Part shown: in pieces, positions 31,181-40,455 of the stretch
How the letters are laid out: the number at the start of each line of letters is the position of its first letter
Position numbering within the stretch: the first letter of the stretch is position 1
Assembly: GCA_017536685.1 (NCBI GenBank)
Contig: JAFXGW010000014.1
Coordinates: 1 to 47,001 of the forward strand
Length of the DNA stretch: 47,001 nucleotides
Source: Clostridia bacterium
GTDB lineage: Bacteria > Bacillota > Clostridia > TANB77 > CAG-508
Direction: 5' to 3'
Made by a program: the position numbers and the translations under genes
The notes under the pieces: model-generated
The model's input: only the letters and a program-made list of their open reading frames with translations
Told to the model about the DNA's origin: nothing
Database searches by the model: none

Positions 31181-32878
31181 TTATTTTTCCATTCCACAAG
31201 CAAAAGAATTGCTTGAAGCTAAACGGTCATAATGAATGCTACTGTAAAGTCTATATCCACCAGCAAAGTTATATGAATCAAATCCATTTTGATTAAGAAT
31301 TCTTGTAGCTAAATAACTTCTTAATCCACTTTGGCACATTACATATACAGGTTTTGTTTTATCAAGTTCATCAAATCTATCTCTTAAATCATCAAGAGGA
31401 ATATTTATAAAGCCTTCAGCTGCTCCTCTTGAAAATTCATACTCTGTTCTTGTATCTAATAAAATAACATCATCTCTATTTGTAAGTTCTGGAAGGTCTT
31501 CATAATAGAAGTGTTTAACAATTCCATTTTCAATATTATCTATAATGAATCCTGCCATATTTACAGGATCTTTTGCAGATGAATATGGTGGTGCATAAGC
31601 TAAATCTAAATCTTTAATCTTGTCTGCTGTAAGTCCTGCATAAATTGCAGTAGCAAGTACATCTATTCTCTTATCTACACCTTCATATCCAATTCCTTGA
31701 GCTCCTAAAATTTTTAAAGTTTCTTTTTCGTATAAAACCTTTAAAGTTAAAACTTTAGCTCCAGGGTAATAACCAGCGTGAGATAATGGTGAAAGAATTA
31801 CTTTTTCATAATTTATACCAGCCATCTTTGCTTGAGCTTCATTAATTCCAGTTGAAGCAGCTGTCATATCAAAAAGTTTTATAACTGATGAACCTTGTGA
31901 ACCATTGTATTTGCTATCAATTCCACAAATATTATCAGCAGCAATACGACCTTGCTTGTTTGCTGGTCCTGCTAAAGCGATAACTGCTTTTTCGTTTGTT
32001 ATGTAGTGCTTTATTTCTACAGCATCACCAACAGCATAAATATCTTCATTTGAAGTTTGCATTCTTTCATTTACAGAAATTGCGCCTTTCATGCCAAGAG
32101 CTAATCCAGCATCTTTTGCAAGACTATTTTCAGGCACAACACCGATTGAAACAATTACCATATCTGCTACAATTGGTTCCATACAATCTGCATATATTAC
32201 AGGCTTGTTTTCCTCTAATTTTATATCATTTACATTCACACCAAAAAGAAGATTTACTCCTTCGCTTCTAAATTTAGAATGTATAAATGATGCCATATCT
32301 TGGTCTATAACATTTAATAGCTGATGATTTTTTTGAAGAATTGTAACATCAATTCCTCTTGACTTAAGATTTTCAGCCATCTCTAAACCAATAAATCCAC
32401 CACCTATTACTACAGCTGTTTTAGGATTGTTTCTGTCTATAAATTCACGAATACGGAAAGTATCTTCTACTGTACGAAGTGTGAATACTTTGTCTGAATC
32501 CATTGCTGAAAAGTTTGGTTTCACTGGGTTTGCTCCTGGTGATAAAATAAGCTTGTCGTAGCTTTCTTCAAAACTTTCATTTGTTTTTATATTATGTACA
32601 GAAACTGTTTTTGTTTCTGGATTTATTTTTGTTACTTCATGATAAGTTCTAACATCAATTTTAAATCTTCTCCAAAAACTTTCTGGAGTTTGTAATGTTA
32701 GCTCTTCTTTATCTTGAATTTCTCCACCAATATAATATGGCAGTCCACAATTCGCATAAGAAACATAGCCACTTCTTTCAAAGATTATTATTTCTGCCTC
32801 TTCATTTAGTCTTCTTAATCTTGCTGCGGCTGTTGCTCCTCCTGCTACTCCTCCTATTATTACAATTTTCATAGACAC
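31181..32878 (-). CDS. CoA-disulfide reductase/NADH oxidase with C-terminal rhodanese domain
   Basis: A 565-residue two-part enzyme. Residues ~1-450 are a FAD/NAD(P)-binding reductase: GGVAGGATAAARLRR at the N-terminus, then SYANCGLPYYIGG with the single redox Cys typical of CoADR and peroxide-type NADH oxidases, GGGFIGLEMAENL for NADH, and AVGDA. Residues ~465-555 are a rhodanese domain whose active loop is MCQSGLRS. CoADR-RHD enzymes reduce CoA disulfides or persulfides using NAD(P)H. With the flavodiiron gene 41 bases downstream, the operon fits oxygen and sulfur stress defence in an anaerobe. Strong AGGAGG. Confidence 0.93.
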   Translation of the reverse strand: MSMKIVIIGGVAGGATAAARLRRLNEEAEIIIFERSGYVSYANCGLPYYIGGEIQDKEELTLQTPESFWRRFKIDVRTYHEVTKINPETKTVSVHNIKTNESFEESYDKLILSPGANPVKPNFSAMDSDKVFTLRTVEDTFRIREFIDRNNPKTAVVIGGGFIGLEMAENLKSRGIDVTILQKNHQLLNVIDQDMASFIHSKFRSEGVNLLFGVNVNDIKLEENKPVIYADCMEPIVADMVIVSIGVVPENSLAKDAGLALGMKGAISVNERMQTSNEDIYAVGDAVEIKHYITNEKAVIALAGPANKQGRIAADNICGIDSKYNGSQGSSVIKLFDMTAASTGINEAQAKMAGINYEKVILSPLSHAGYYPGAKVLTLKVLYEKETLKILGAQGIGYEGVDKRIDVLATAIYAGLTADKIKDLDLAYAPPYSSAKDPVNMAGFIIDNIENGIVKHFYYEDLPELTNRDDVILLDTRTEYEFSRGAAEGFINIPLDDLRDRFDELDKTKPVYVMCQSGLRSYLATRILNQNGFDSYNFAGGYRLYSSIHYDRLASSNSFACGMEK

Positions 32879-32939
32879 CTCCTAGGGGGATTATATCATA
32901 AAATGGATTACTTTAATATATTATTTTGACTTTGGGGTT

Positions 32940-33230
32940 ATGAGTGAATTTAGAGAAGTTAATGATGATATTTTAAAAGAGTGGTTTGAATTTAGAGATG
33001 AATCTTTAGGTAGATTTACTAGTGAGGAAGATCAAAAACATTCTATCAATTTTGAAGATATTGCTAAAAATATTTTGAGAAATGTTCCTGAACAAAATAA
33101 AAAGTATGTTAAAAAACAACTTGATTTACTTGATGAGAATTATCTTGATTATATCTTCTATTGGGATGAAAAGTATTATAGGAATGGGTTTGTGGATGGA
33201 GTGAAGATAGTTATAAATTGTATAAATTAA
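32940..33230 (+). CDS. Small unknown protein (96 aa)
   Basis: Acidic, soluble protein with no recognised domain. The C-terminal half (DENYLDYIFYWDEKYYRNGFVDGVK) resembles a small Clostridial family with an EKYYxxGFxDG ending, but I cannot name it. GGGG lies 4 bases before the ATG. It is divergent from the CoA-disulfide reductase and ends at a strong two-way terminator. Function unknown. Confidence 0.68.
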   Translation: MSEFREVNDDILKEWFEFRDESLGRFTSEEDQKHSINFEDIAKNILRNVPEQNKKYVKKQLDLLDENYLDYIFYWDEKYYRNGFVDGVKIVINCIN

Positions 33231-33234
33231 ACAA

Positions 33235-33278
33235 TTTAAAGTGAGAAATACGATATATATCATATTTCTCACTTTAAA
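33235..33278. terminator. Two-way terminator bordering the defence island
   Basis: TTTAAAGTGAGAAATA and its exact complement form a perfect 16-bp stem with a 12-base loop. It ends the 96-aa gene on one side and the HNH gene on the other. Confidence 0.85.
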
Positions 33279-33279
33279 C

Positions 33280-33897
33280 TTACTTATTTTCATAACATTT
33301 CTTTAATAATTCACATAAATATATGTAATATTCATCTACTTTTAACAGAGCTTCTTTTAATTTATCTTTAGATGCAATTGAAAGATTTTCATCTTTAATT
33401 TTCTTTTTTAGTTTTTTTCTTACAGTAAATACTTGCTCCGCAAGCCAAACTATATTATATAATGGTCTATACAATTTCAACTCATTTATCATTTTTCTAC
33501 CTTTTTCACTACTTGAATCTATTCCTCCATATTCATTTCTAAAAAATATTTCATTATAATCTTCTTCAACAGGATTTGGAAATAAATTATTTTTTATTTC
33601 CAAATTATGTATATTTCCTTCATATTTTGCTGATTTTTCTCTATTACATTTCGGACATACGTACATCAAATTATTATAATTATTATCTAATGTTTTATCT
33701 ATATTTTTAAATACTTTTCTTGGAACATAATGATCTATTGAAAATTTTAATGGTTCTATCATATGTTCCCAAGTATTACAATATGCACATCTTTCATGAA
33801 AATCTTTTCTTAAATATTTTTTATAACTCTTATATCTTTTTAATTTTTTATTACATGTTCTTTCTATTTTGAACTCTCTAAAATCCTTATATTTCAT
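33280..33897 (-). CDS. HNH endonuclease, last gene of a four-gene cassette
   Basis: A 205-residue protein with a zinc-supported HNH core: CAYC (37-40), SIDHYVPRK (catalytic His56), NNLMYVCPKCNREKS (second Cys pair 81-84, closing Lys in place of the last His, as in several HNH subfamilies). The N-terminal 35 residues are basic and the C-terminal half is helical. It starts three bases after the stop of the receiver-domain gene. Role inferred: the DNA-cutting effector of the cassette formed with the kinase, receiver and methyltransferase genes upstream. It resembles HNH subunits paired with ATPases in defence systems such as Septu, but the partner here is different. Confidence 0.85.
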   Translation of the reverse strand: MKYKDFREFKIERTCNKKLKRYKSYKKYLRKDFHERCAYCNTWEHMIEPLKFSIDHYVPRKVFKNIDKTLDNNYNNLMYVCPKCNREKSAKYEGNIHNLEIKNNLFPNPVEEDYNEIFFRNEYGGIDSSSEKGRKMINELKLYRPLYNIVWLAEQVFTVRKKLKKKIKDENLSIASKDKLKEALLKVDEYYIYLCELLKKCYENK

Positions 33898-33900
33898 TTT

Positions 33901-34557
33901 TTACTCCGTTAAATCATTAGCTTCTTTTATTAGTTCTAAAATTTCCTTAATTTCATCAGGTTTCATTAGTTTTTCAATTTGTCTAAAATCTGTTGGTCTT
34001 AAGTTTTGTAACATCTCCTCATTTTCTATAATATCAGTTACTATTTGTGATTTATATCCATTATTTTCGATTTGTTCTTCTAATTCCTTTATTTTTTGCT
34101 CTACAATGCATCTTTGCTCCATATATTTTTGTGCATTTAAAAATATTTTCTTCACTAATTCTTTAGATGTATCACTATCTATATTTAAAAAATCTATTTT
34201 TTTATATATTTTATCAGGATCTATTATATTATCATTCATACAATCATCAGGAAAATTCGTCAAAATTATCATTGGAAATTTATCTACTTTTTGTTTAATT
34301 TTTGCAAATATTTCACTTCCTCTTATTTCATTAGAATTTGATATTATTTTTTCATCAATAATTAATGTAGATATACTATTGTTTTCTATATCTTTTAAAA
34401 CTTCTTTATATATTTTAGAAATAGAAACTTCATCTAATTCATTTAATAAATACGTTTTAAATCCAACATCCTCTGTTGCATGTATTTTTATAGTTCCTCT
34501 TATTGTTTTCACATTAAATGGCTCATCATCAATTATGCCTATAATGTATTTACTCAT
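33901..34557 (-). CDS. Response-regulator receiver protein with coiled-coil tail
   Basis: A 218-residue protein. Residues 1-~125 keep every key receiver residue: acidic pair Asp10-Asp11 (IIDDEP), phospho-acceptor Asp68 (LIIDEK), Thr100 (IILTNFP) and Lys119/120 (YKKIDF). The remaining ~95 residues are helical, beginning with a coiled coil (VEQKIKELEEQIENN), with no DNA-binding domain. So its output is probably protein-protein contact, most simply with the HNH nuclease encoded next. It lies 8 bases after the kinase gene. Receiver identity is strong; the partner is inferred. Confidence 0.82.
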   Translation of the reverse strand: MSKYIIGIIDDEPFNVKTIRGTIKIHATEDVGFKTYLLNELDEVSISKIYKEVLKDIENNSISTLIIDEKIISNSNEIRGSEIFAKIKQKVDKFPMIILTNFPDDCMNDNIIDPDKIYKKIDFLNIDSDTSKELVKKIFLNAQKYMEQRCIVEQKIKELEEQIENNGYKSQIVTDIIENEEMLQNLRPTDFRQIEKLMKPDEIKEILELIKEANDLTE

Positions 34558-34565
34558 ATTTCCTC

Positions 34566-37019
34566 CTATTGTATAGGTATTTTTATTTCTATTCCAAATC
34601 CATCTGTTTTATTCATAACATGAATTTGTCCTTCGTTTTTTCTAACAACTTCTCTCATTATCCATAAGCCTAATCCTGTTCCTTTATCGTCTTTACTTGT
34701 TTCTCCCGCATTAAATACCCTATCTGGATTATCTCTATATTTTTCATCTAATTCAGGTCCATTATTCTCTAAATAAATTTCGATATTTTCTTTCTTTAAA
34801 ATTTTTATTTTAATCTTTCTTTCTCTTCCTGAACATTTTTCTAAAAACCATGCTGAATTTAAGATAAAATTATTAAATATAGAATATAAATCAATTTTTT
34901 CTATTTTTAACTTTATCTGTTCGTCTATTTCATTTTCTTCAAAACTAATACGTTTTTTACTTAACAGTGGTTTCCATTCTTCCTCTATTTCTTTAACAAA
35001 TTCTCCTACATTAACTTCTGTTTTTTCAAAAGACTTTTTTTGAACACTATTTATTACAACTGATATCCAGCTTTTAAGTAATTTATCTGTTTTTTCAGAT
35101 TCTTCTATAATTTCTAATGGCTCATAATCCTCATCTCCTGTAAATTCTCTGTCTTCTAGCAACAATTTAACTGCATGTCGTAAATATGGCATTCTTATGG
35201 CAATTTGAGTTTGTATACCATTTAATTCGTGAGCAAATGTATTTGTTAATATTCCTGATGAACTAAAAGACATTAATATTTCTTTAGTTTTTTCCTCTTG
35301 ACTTCTTTCCTTGTCTAACTTTTTAACTGTCTCTCTATATTCTTTTTTAGTATATTCATCTTTACTTTCATCATAAGTATCTTCTTTTTCTTCATTTATT
35401 GAGTCCCTAATTCTTTCTGTTTTATCTATTTCTTTTATTTTAGGTGCTAACCATTTACCATATTCTCTGTATATATATTGTCTATCAAATTCAAAACTTT
35501 CTAAAATTTTTTGTATTAATTCCACAAAAATATAATATTGTTCATTACTTGCAAGCCCTTCTCTATTAGCCATATCTGTTAGTTTTGGATTTTCATTTCT
35601 ACCAATCATGATACATCCAATAGTTTGATATGGCAAAACTCTCCAATCTCCTGATTGATGTTTAATACCTGCTGGACTTTTTTGAGCTCTAACACCTAAA
35701 TTTAACCAATCATACATTCCATCTTCATATTCACCATACGGTCTAACTTTAAAATTATCTCTATATAATTTGATTCCTGAGAATTTATCTAAAAGTTCAT
35801 TTCTTGCCTTTACTTTAATTCTCTTTATTATAGAATCATCACTGTTTCCTTTTTTCATAAAATACACAACTAATGAAAATGGTCCTACCTTTTTTATCTC
35901 TTCTAATGAATATCCTTTTATTTCTTTATCTACAGTTAGTTCAACTTCTATTTCTTTATCATAATCATTCTTATTATAATTTTTACGCTTAAATGCATCT
36001 CTTTGCCAAAACTCATCTAAATCGAATATATATTCTTTGTGATTGATTATAACTTTTGATTTTTCTGCCTTCAAGTCAACTTCATTTCTTTTCAATAATA
36101 ATTTAATTTTATTATCTCCGTCATAATTAGCTTTTATTCTATAATCATAATCTTGAACTTCTAAATTACTACTTATAAAATTTAATTCTTTGTTGTAAAT
36201 ATTATTAATATACACCTCAAAAATATCAACAGAACCTAAAGGATTTATACTTTGCATATTAACATTAACTTTCTTAAAAAGTCTGTCGTTCCATTCTTCT
36301 CTTGTTGGACTTAATATAATTAATGTTCCTGACTCCCAATTGAATTTTTTAATATTCTCAAATTCTTCTATTCCTATATATTTTTTTACTATATCTTCAT
36401 ATTTTTCTTTCTTCTCTTCCATAGTTGCTTTGATTTCATTTAATAGCTCTAAACTTTCGAATTGTTTCCAATCTATGTTCCATTCTATCAAGTTATCCTC
36501 TTTATTTTTTGTATATACTTTTGTTTCTAAAGATAACTTTTCCAGTGCAAATCTTCCAATTCCTTTTGCTCCTGTTTTTATTCTTCCTTTTTTACTATAT
36601 ATATGTTTTTCTTTGTCACTTGTTGCTATATTCATCCACGTTGTTTTCATTGTTTCTTTTGTCATACCAATACCATTATCAAACAAAACAATTTGGTTTT
36701 TAGAAAATAAAATATTTTTTAATTCTTCTTCTTCCTCTTCCTTTAAATTATCTCTTTTCAATAGTTTATTATTATTTTCATAATAATATTTCAATACAAC
36801 TCTTATTTCACTTTCAGTAAGAAATTGCTTTAAATAAGAAATTGTTGTTTCCTTCAAAATATTAGGAAAAGGCATATTATATTTTATATATACACATTCT
36901 GCATCCGCATCATATGCGTTCTTTACTAATTCTATTATAGCACCATCTACCGCTGCTATATTTTCTCTTCCAATTAACCTGGCAGCTTTTGAGCTTACTC
37001 TAAATTCTAGTTGCTCCAT
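34566..37019 (-). CDS. Kinase with two GHKL ATPase domains (Hsp90/MORC-like plus histidine kinase)
   Basis: An 817-residue soluble protein. The N-terminus is a GHKL ATPase of Hsp90/MORC type (HATPase_c_3): AIIELVKNAYDADA (Glu30, Asn34), LFDNGIGM (Asp114) and GAKGIGRFALEKLS (150-163), followed by a transducer-like beta region. After a charged linker, AHELNGIQTQI presents a phospho-acceptor-type His597. The last ~120 residues are a second ATPase with N-box NNFILNSAWF, ENNGPEL, RVFNAGETSKDDKGTGLGLWI. So one chain joins an Hsp90-like clamp to a histidine-kinase core; both ATP sites look intact. No membrane segment. Adjacent receiver and HNH genes suggest it phosphorylates the receiver on sensing a cytoplasmic signal. 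Family is clear; the signal is unknown. Confidence 0.85.
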   Translation of the reverse strand: MEQLEFRVSSKAARLIGRENIAAVDGAIIELVKNAYDADAECVYIKYNMPFPNILKETTISYLKQFLTESEIRVVLKYYYENNNKLLKRDNLKEEEEEELKNILFSKNQIVLFDNGIGMTKETMKTTWMNIATSDKEKHIYSKKGRIKTGAKGIGRFALEKLSLETKVYTKNKEDNLIEWNIDWKQFESLELLNEIKATMEEKKEKYEDIVKKYIGIEEFENIKKFNWESGTLIILSPTREEWNDRLFKKVNVNMQSINPLGSVDIFEVYINNIYNKELNFISSNLEVQDYDYRIKANYDGDNKIKLLLKRNEVDLKAEKSKVIINHKEYIFDLDEFWQRDAFKRKNYNKNDYDKEIEVELTVDKEIKGYSLEEIKKVGPFSLVVYFMKKGNSDDSIIKRIKVKARNELLDKFSGIKLYRDNFKVRPYGEYEDGMYDWLNLGVRAQKSPAGIKHQSGDWRVLPYQTIGCIMIGRNENPKLTDMANREGLASNEQYYIFVELIQKILESFEFDRQYIYREYGKWLAPKIKEIDKTERIRDSINEEKEDTYDESKDEYTKKEYRETVKKLDKERSQEEKTKEILMSFSSSGILTNTFAHELNGIQTQIAIRMPYLRHAVKLLLEDREFTGDEDYEPLEIIEESEKTDKLLKSWISVVINSVQKKSFEKTEVNVGEFVKEIEEEWKPLLSKKRISFEENEIDEQIKLKIEKIDLYSIFNNFILNSAWFLEKCSGRERKIKIKILKKENIEIYLENNGPELDEKYRDNPDRVFNAGETSKDDKGTGLGLWIMREVVRKNEGQIHVMNKTDGFGIEIKIPIQ

Positions 37020-37034
37020 ACAAATCTCCTCTAT

Positions 37035-38486
37035 TTAAAACATATATTCATTAATATCTTTTGCAGTTATTCTTAATGAATTTCCACTTGCATTTATTCC
37101 TTTTCCTTCTATATACTCAAAAAACTCTTTACTTTTAAGTATTTCTTCTGCTTCTTTTAGTGTTTTATCTTTTATTGGTATAATATAAATTCCTGAGTAT
37201 GGTATATTATCTTTGGGTAGTATTTTGGTCTTTACCCTATCTGTTATTACTGTAGACAATAATAATTTTTCATTATTACTATTTTTTAAAGCTTGACTTC
37301 TACCATATTCAAACCATTTTGCATTTTTATCTGATTTCCTATTTTGTAATTTTTTTTCAAATTTTTTTAAATATTCACATGTATTAGGAAATTCTCTTTC
37401 AAATTCTTGTGTATCATATCTTACTAAATCATTATTTTTATTATAATAATATGGAAATATTATTTTTTCTACTTTTTCTTTTGAAAAACTTTTGGGACTT
37501 ATAGTATCTTTAACAACTTTTTTTTCAATCTTTCCACCTATTGGTGGATATATAAAATTATCATCTTCTATATATTCTTTAATTACAAAACCATCATTAT
37601 ATAAAGTCGCAATTGTATTTGAAGCTAAAAAAAATTCTCCAAATTTTATTTTATTTTCTATATCTTTTATTCTATTTCTAAAAATCCATTTATCATCCAA
37701 ATCTTTTTTATCTATTATTATAGTTTCATTCTTATTTATATCTATATATTCTAAATAATTATTATCACTATTCTTTTCTAATATCATTATTACTGAAGAC
37801 ACTAACCTATCGGTTCCTTTGACATTAGTATTTTTATCAAATAATTTCGTAACTGTATAATCATAAATCTTAATAATATGTGGCTTTATAAAATTTCTTA
37901 AATCATTTGCAAAAACATTTTTAAAAATACTACTAGGAATTAAATAAGCCATTTTCCCACTATTCTTTAAAGACTTAATGCTATTCTCAATAAAAGCATA
38001 ACAATAATCAAACTTTCCATTTTTACATGTTATATAATTTTTTCTAATATATTCTCTATCTTCTATTGATAATGATTTATATTTTATATATGGTGGATTC
38101 CCCACTACATAATCAAATTTCTCTTTATATATACTTTTAAGTGTGTCATCATTTTTTAGGTTTTTCCATTTTAATTTTGAAAAACCATATTGTTCTAAAA
38201 TCTTATTTAAATTAGTTTTACATTTTTCAAATTGTTGTTCATCATATTCTATTGCATATATATCATTTTCTAATCCTTTAGATATTTCACTATTTGTGAA
38301 TCCTTTTTGAATACAATCATCAATATATCTTTTAACAACTTCTTTTAAAATGTTTCCATCTCCACATGAATTTTCAATTATTTTTTTTCCATATAACTCA
38401 TGTTTATATCCACACCAATCTAATAATTCTTTTACATTCTTAATTGGTGTAAAAACCTGACATAAATTTCTGTAATCTTCTTCCAT
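37035..38486 (-). CDS. Eco57I-type N6-adenine DNA methyltransferase
   Basis: A 483-residue Class I methyltransferase. Motif I is IENSCGDGN (~37-45), followed by YAIEYDEQQFEKC and the catalytic NPPY (130-133, in DYVVGNPPYIKY). The C-terminal ~230 residues resemble the TaqI-like recognition domain (WFEYGRSQAL, then SGIYIIPIKD). It transfers a methyl group to adenine in a specific DNA site. It lacks the endonuclease domain of Eco57I, so restriction would need a partner; the gene lies 15 bases before the GHKL kinase gene and in the same unit as the HNH nuclease. Start follows TAGGTG. Confidence 0.88.
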   Translation of the reverse strand: MEEDYRNLCQVFTPIKNVKELLDWCGYKHELYGKKIIENSCGDGNILKEVVKRYIDDCIQKGFTNSEISKGLENDIYAIEYDEQQFEKCKTNLNKILEQYGFSKLKWKNLKNDDTLKSIYKEKFDYVVGNPPYIKYKSLSIEDREYIRKNYITCKNGKFDYCYAFIENSIKSLKNSGKMAYLIPSSIFKNVFANDLRNFIKPHIIKIYDYTVTKLFDKNTNVKGTDRLVSSVIMILEKNSDNNYLEYIDINKNETIIIDKKDLDDKWIFRNRIKDIENKIKFGEFFLASNTIATLYNDGFVIKEYIEDDNFIYPPIGGKIEKKVVKDTISPKSFSKEKVEKIIFPYYYNKNNDLVRYDTQEFEREFPNTCEYLKKFEKKLQNRKSDKNAKWFEYGRSQALKNSNNEKLLLSTVITDRVKTKILPKDNIPYSGIYIIPIKDKTLKEAEEILKSKEFFEYIEGKGINASGNSLRITAKDINEYMF

Positions 38487-38615
38487 TTTTCACCTATTTA
38501 GTTTATTTTTTTCAATTGTACTATATCATAAACATTTATTTTTTTCTATATTTATACACAAAAAACCATATCTAAATTTTAACAATATGTGCATTTATTT
38601 AAATTTTCCTATATC

Positions 38616-39410
38616 TCATTTATCTATTTGTATATCAATATATTTACTTTGTATAAAATATACTCTTTTATTATCAATTTCCGACTCTTGTAATAATAAT
38701 ATTACTGTTTGAATATACTTTTTTCCATATATATTTTCTATTTTCATACTCAATGCTATTACATCAATTTCTTCACCATCTTCATTCCTAATATGCTTTG
38801 GGGTAGCCTTAAAATAAAATGTTTCATTAATTCCCACCATATCTATGTTGTGTTCAAAAAATTTTAAAAAATCCGTCTTTTCTACTTCATCTTTAAAGCA
38901 ATTAGAAATTATTTTTACCATCCTTTCAAACACATTTACCAAACTAAGCTCTAATTTTCCACCTATTCCGTGTTTTATAGTTTCTTCTGGGACATCTTCT
39001 ATATCAATACATTTAATTATTGTAGTTCCTATATTTTTAAATTTTAATTTTACATTGTTACCTATAGTTTCTATTTCTTCACTACATATTGATAAACATG
39101 GCATATTTTTTTGTTCTTCTAATTCTGTATTGCGTTCAATAATACTTACTAATTTTTCATTAGTTTTATTAGCTTTTTCATTTTGTTCTCTTAAATGTTT
39201 ATTTTCTTTTGAACCTTCTTCTTGAATATGTTTCGTTTGCTGATAATTTATAATTCCCAAAGCAACAGTTATAACAACTACTAATAAATTACTATAAAAA
39301 TCTAATACATTTGTTTTTTTTATTTCCCCGTCAAATTTATTTAATGATATTACCAACAATATTATTAATAATATTGTTACTATTAAAAACCAATAATTAT
39401 TTCTTTTCAT
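38616..39410 (-). CDS. Membrane protein with coiled coil, unknown function
   Basis: A 264-residue protein with two transmembrane helices at the N-terminus (~6-24 and ~40-58), then a coiled coil (~65-105, KHLREQNEKANKTNEKLVSIIERN). The C-terminal ~150 residues are a soluble beta-rich domain (VKLKFKNIGTTIIKCIDIED). This layout is common for unknown proteins in defence islands, perhaps sensors or anchors. It lies between the Type III operon and the methyltransferase cassette, 129 bases from the latter. Cytoplasmic side is assumed for the C-terminal domain. Confidence 0.68.
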   Translation of the reverse strand: MKRNNYWFLIVTILLIILLVISLNKFDGEIKKTNVLDFYSNLLVVVITVALGIINYQQTKHIQEEGSKENKHLREQNEKANKTNEKLVSIIERNTELEEQKNMPCLSICSEEIETIGNNVKLKFKNIGTTIIKCIDIEDVPEETIKHGIGGKLELSLVNVFERMVKIISNCFKDEVEKTDFLKFFEHNIDMVGINETFYFKATPKHIRNEDGEEIDVIALSMKIENIYGKKYIQTVILLLQESEIDNKRVYFIQSKYIDIQIDK

Positions 39411-39456
39411 ATTGTCTCCTTTTTACATTTTGTATTTATCTTTTCTATAGACAATA

Positions 39457-39501
39457 AAAAGCAAGATATTTCTACTTTATATGTAGTAATATTTTGCTTT
39501 T
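39457..39501 (-). terminator. Terminator of the Type III operon
   Basis: Minus strand: AAAAGCAAAATATTACTAC pairs with GTAGAAATATCTTGCTTTT (imperfect, small loop), followed by TATTG. It separates the Type III operon from the membrane-protein gene. Confidence 0.7.
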
Positions 39502-39516
39502 CTTTTGTATATTAAA

Positions 39517-40239
39517 TTAAACTTTTAATCTATGTCTTATCTCATCAATTCTTTCACCATTATAAGTAAAATATCTTGGTCCACAAATGCCAATTCTTTT
39601 ACCTAATAAAATTTTAGCTACTCCTGTTAAATACATTTCCTTATTTTGAAATTCTACTTTTCTATCATTAAGCACTTTGCAAGTTATACTTGAATCATAT
39701 ATATATTGCAAAGTTGCTCCAACTGGAATATTACATTTACTAAAAGAAAAGTTCTCAGCTTTTTCTTGTGATTCTGTTTCTATCTCACTTGCAATTTCTT
39801 CTGCTTCTTCTTCATTTTCTGTTAATTTATATTTTTTTAATTTATCTGTGCAATTATGTATTTTTGCAATACCTTCTAATATTAAATAGGCATCTTCTGC
39901 ACTCATCGCATAAAACTCTCTTACTCTTTTCTTTCCACCAAATGTTTCTATTGAACGAAGATTAGGATTTATACTATCAATAATACTATGTAGTTCTTTA
40001 TCAGATAATCTGTTATTTACTTCATATGTTGCATAAATTCTAAATGCAAAAGGAACACACTCACTTCTATTAAGTTGCGCTAATCTTTTTTCAACATTAT
40101 CTGCATATCCAATTTTTACATATTCTGGAAAAGATGGATTTGTTAGTATATAAATTACTCCATTTTTATTTTCACACATTTTCTCTACCTCTAATATTCT
40201 TTGTTTTAAATAATATCTATATATTTCCTTAGTATTCAT
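39517..40239 (-). CDS. GIY-YIG (T5orf172-type) nuclease-like protein
   Basis: A 240-residue protein. The core GVIYILTNPSFPEYVKIGY followed by VEKRLAQLN is the T5orf172/Mug113 type of GIY-YIG domain, usually a DNA endonuclease. The C-terminal ~70 residues (GATLQYIYDSSITCKVLNDR, then FTYNGERIDEIRHR) resemble RAMA or DUF4357 domains seen beside restriction genes. ATG 40239 overlaps the previous gene by 11 bases, but ATG 40179 has the better ribosome site (GAGGTAG) and may be the true start. Last gene of the Type III operon. Could be an extra nuclease or a regulator of the restriction system. Confidence 0.78.
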   Translation of the reverse strand: MNTKEIYRYYLKQRILEVEKMCENKNGVIYILTNPSFPEYVKIGYADNVEKRLAQLNRSECVPFAFRIYATYEVNNRLSDKELHSIIDSINPNLRSIETFGGKKRVREFYAMSAEDAYLILEGIAKIHNCTDKLKKYKLTENEEEAEEIASEIETESQEKAENFSFSKCNIPVGATLQYIYDSSITCKVLNDRKVEFQNKEMYLTGVAKILLGKRIGICGPRYFTYNGERIDEIRHRLKV

Positions 40240-40444
40240 CTAACTCATCAGAATAAAAACTTTCATAATATTCATTCTCGTTTTCATCTTTAAGTTTTAC
40301 TGTATGATAATCACCGTCTGAATCTACTATAACTCCAACTTTTCCATTTCTCTTAACCATAACAGAATCACCATAAGAAAAAGTTTTTTCAGAATTTGAA
40401 TTATTATCTTCTGTTCCACCTAAGAAAAACTCTAATATTCCCAT
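40229..40444 (-). CDS. Small KOW/SH3-like protein (71 aa)
   Basis: A short acidic protein. After a flexible start it has a compact beta unit (GDSVMVKRNGKVGVIVDSDGDYHTVKLKD), the pattern of a KOW/SH3-like barrel, ending in ESFYSDELDEY. It lies 11 bases after the Res gene and overlaps the next gene, so it is translated within the operon. It might bind nucleic acid or the Res subunit; function unknown. Confidence 0.65.
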   Translation of the reverse strand: MGILEFFLGGTEDNNSNSEKTFSYGDSVMVKRNGKVGVIVDSDGDYHTVKLKDENENEYYESFYSDELDEY

Positions 40445-40455
40445 ACATTTACTCC

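Noticed and set aside
33869..34576. Long plus-strand ORF (235 codons) opposite the receiver gene
   Set aside because: It is the mirror of an AT-rich coding region: the product is a run of Ile, Ser, Phe and Leu, there is no ribosome site, and the minus-strand receiver has clear conserved residues.
36340..36783. Plus-strand ORF (147 codons) opposite the GHKL kinase
   Set aside because: Same reason: hydrophobic and Ser-rich shadow of a well-supported kinase gene.
33280..37019. Assignment of the kinase-receiver-HNH genes to Septu or Detocs
   Set aside because: Septu pairs the HNH with an SMC-like ABC ATPase, which is absent here; Detocs uses a TPR-containing kinase and a different effector set. 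The resemblance is only partial.
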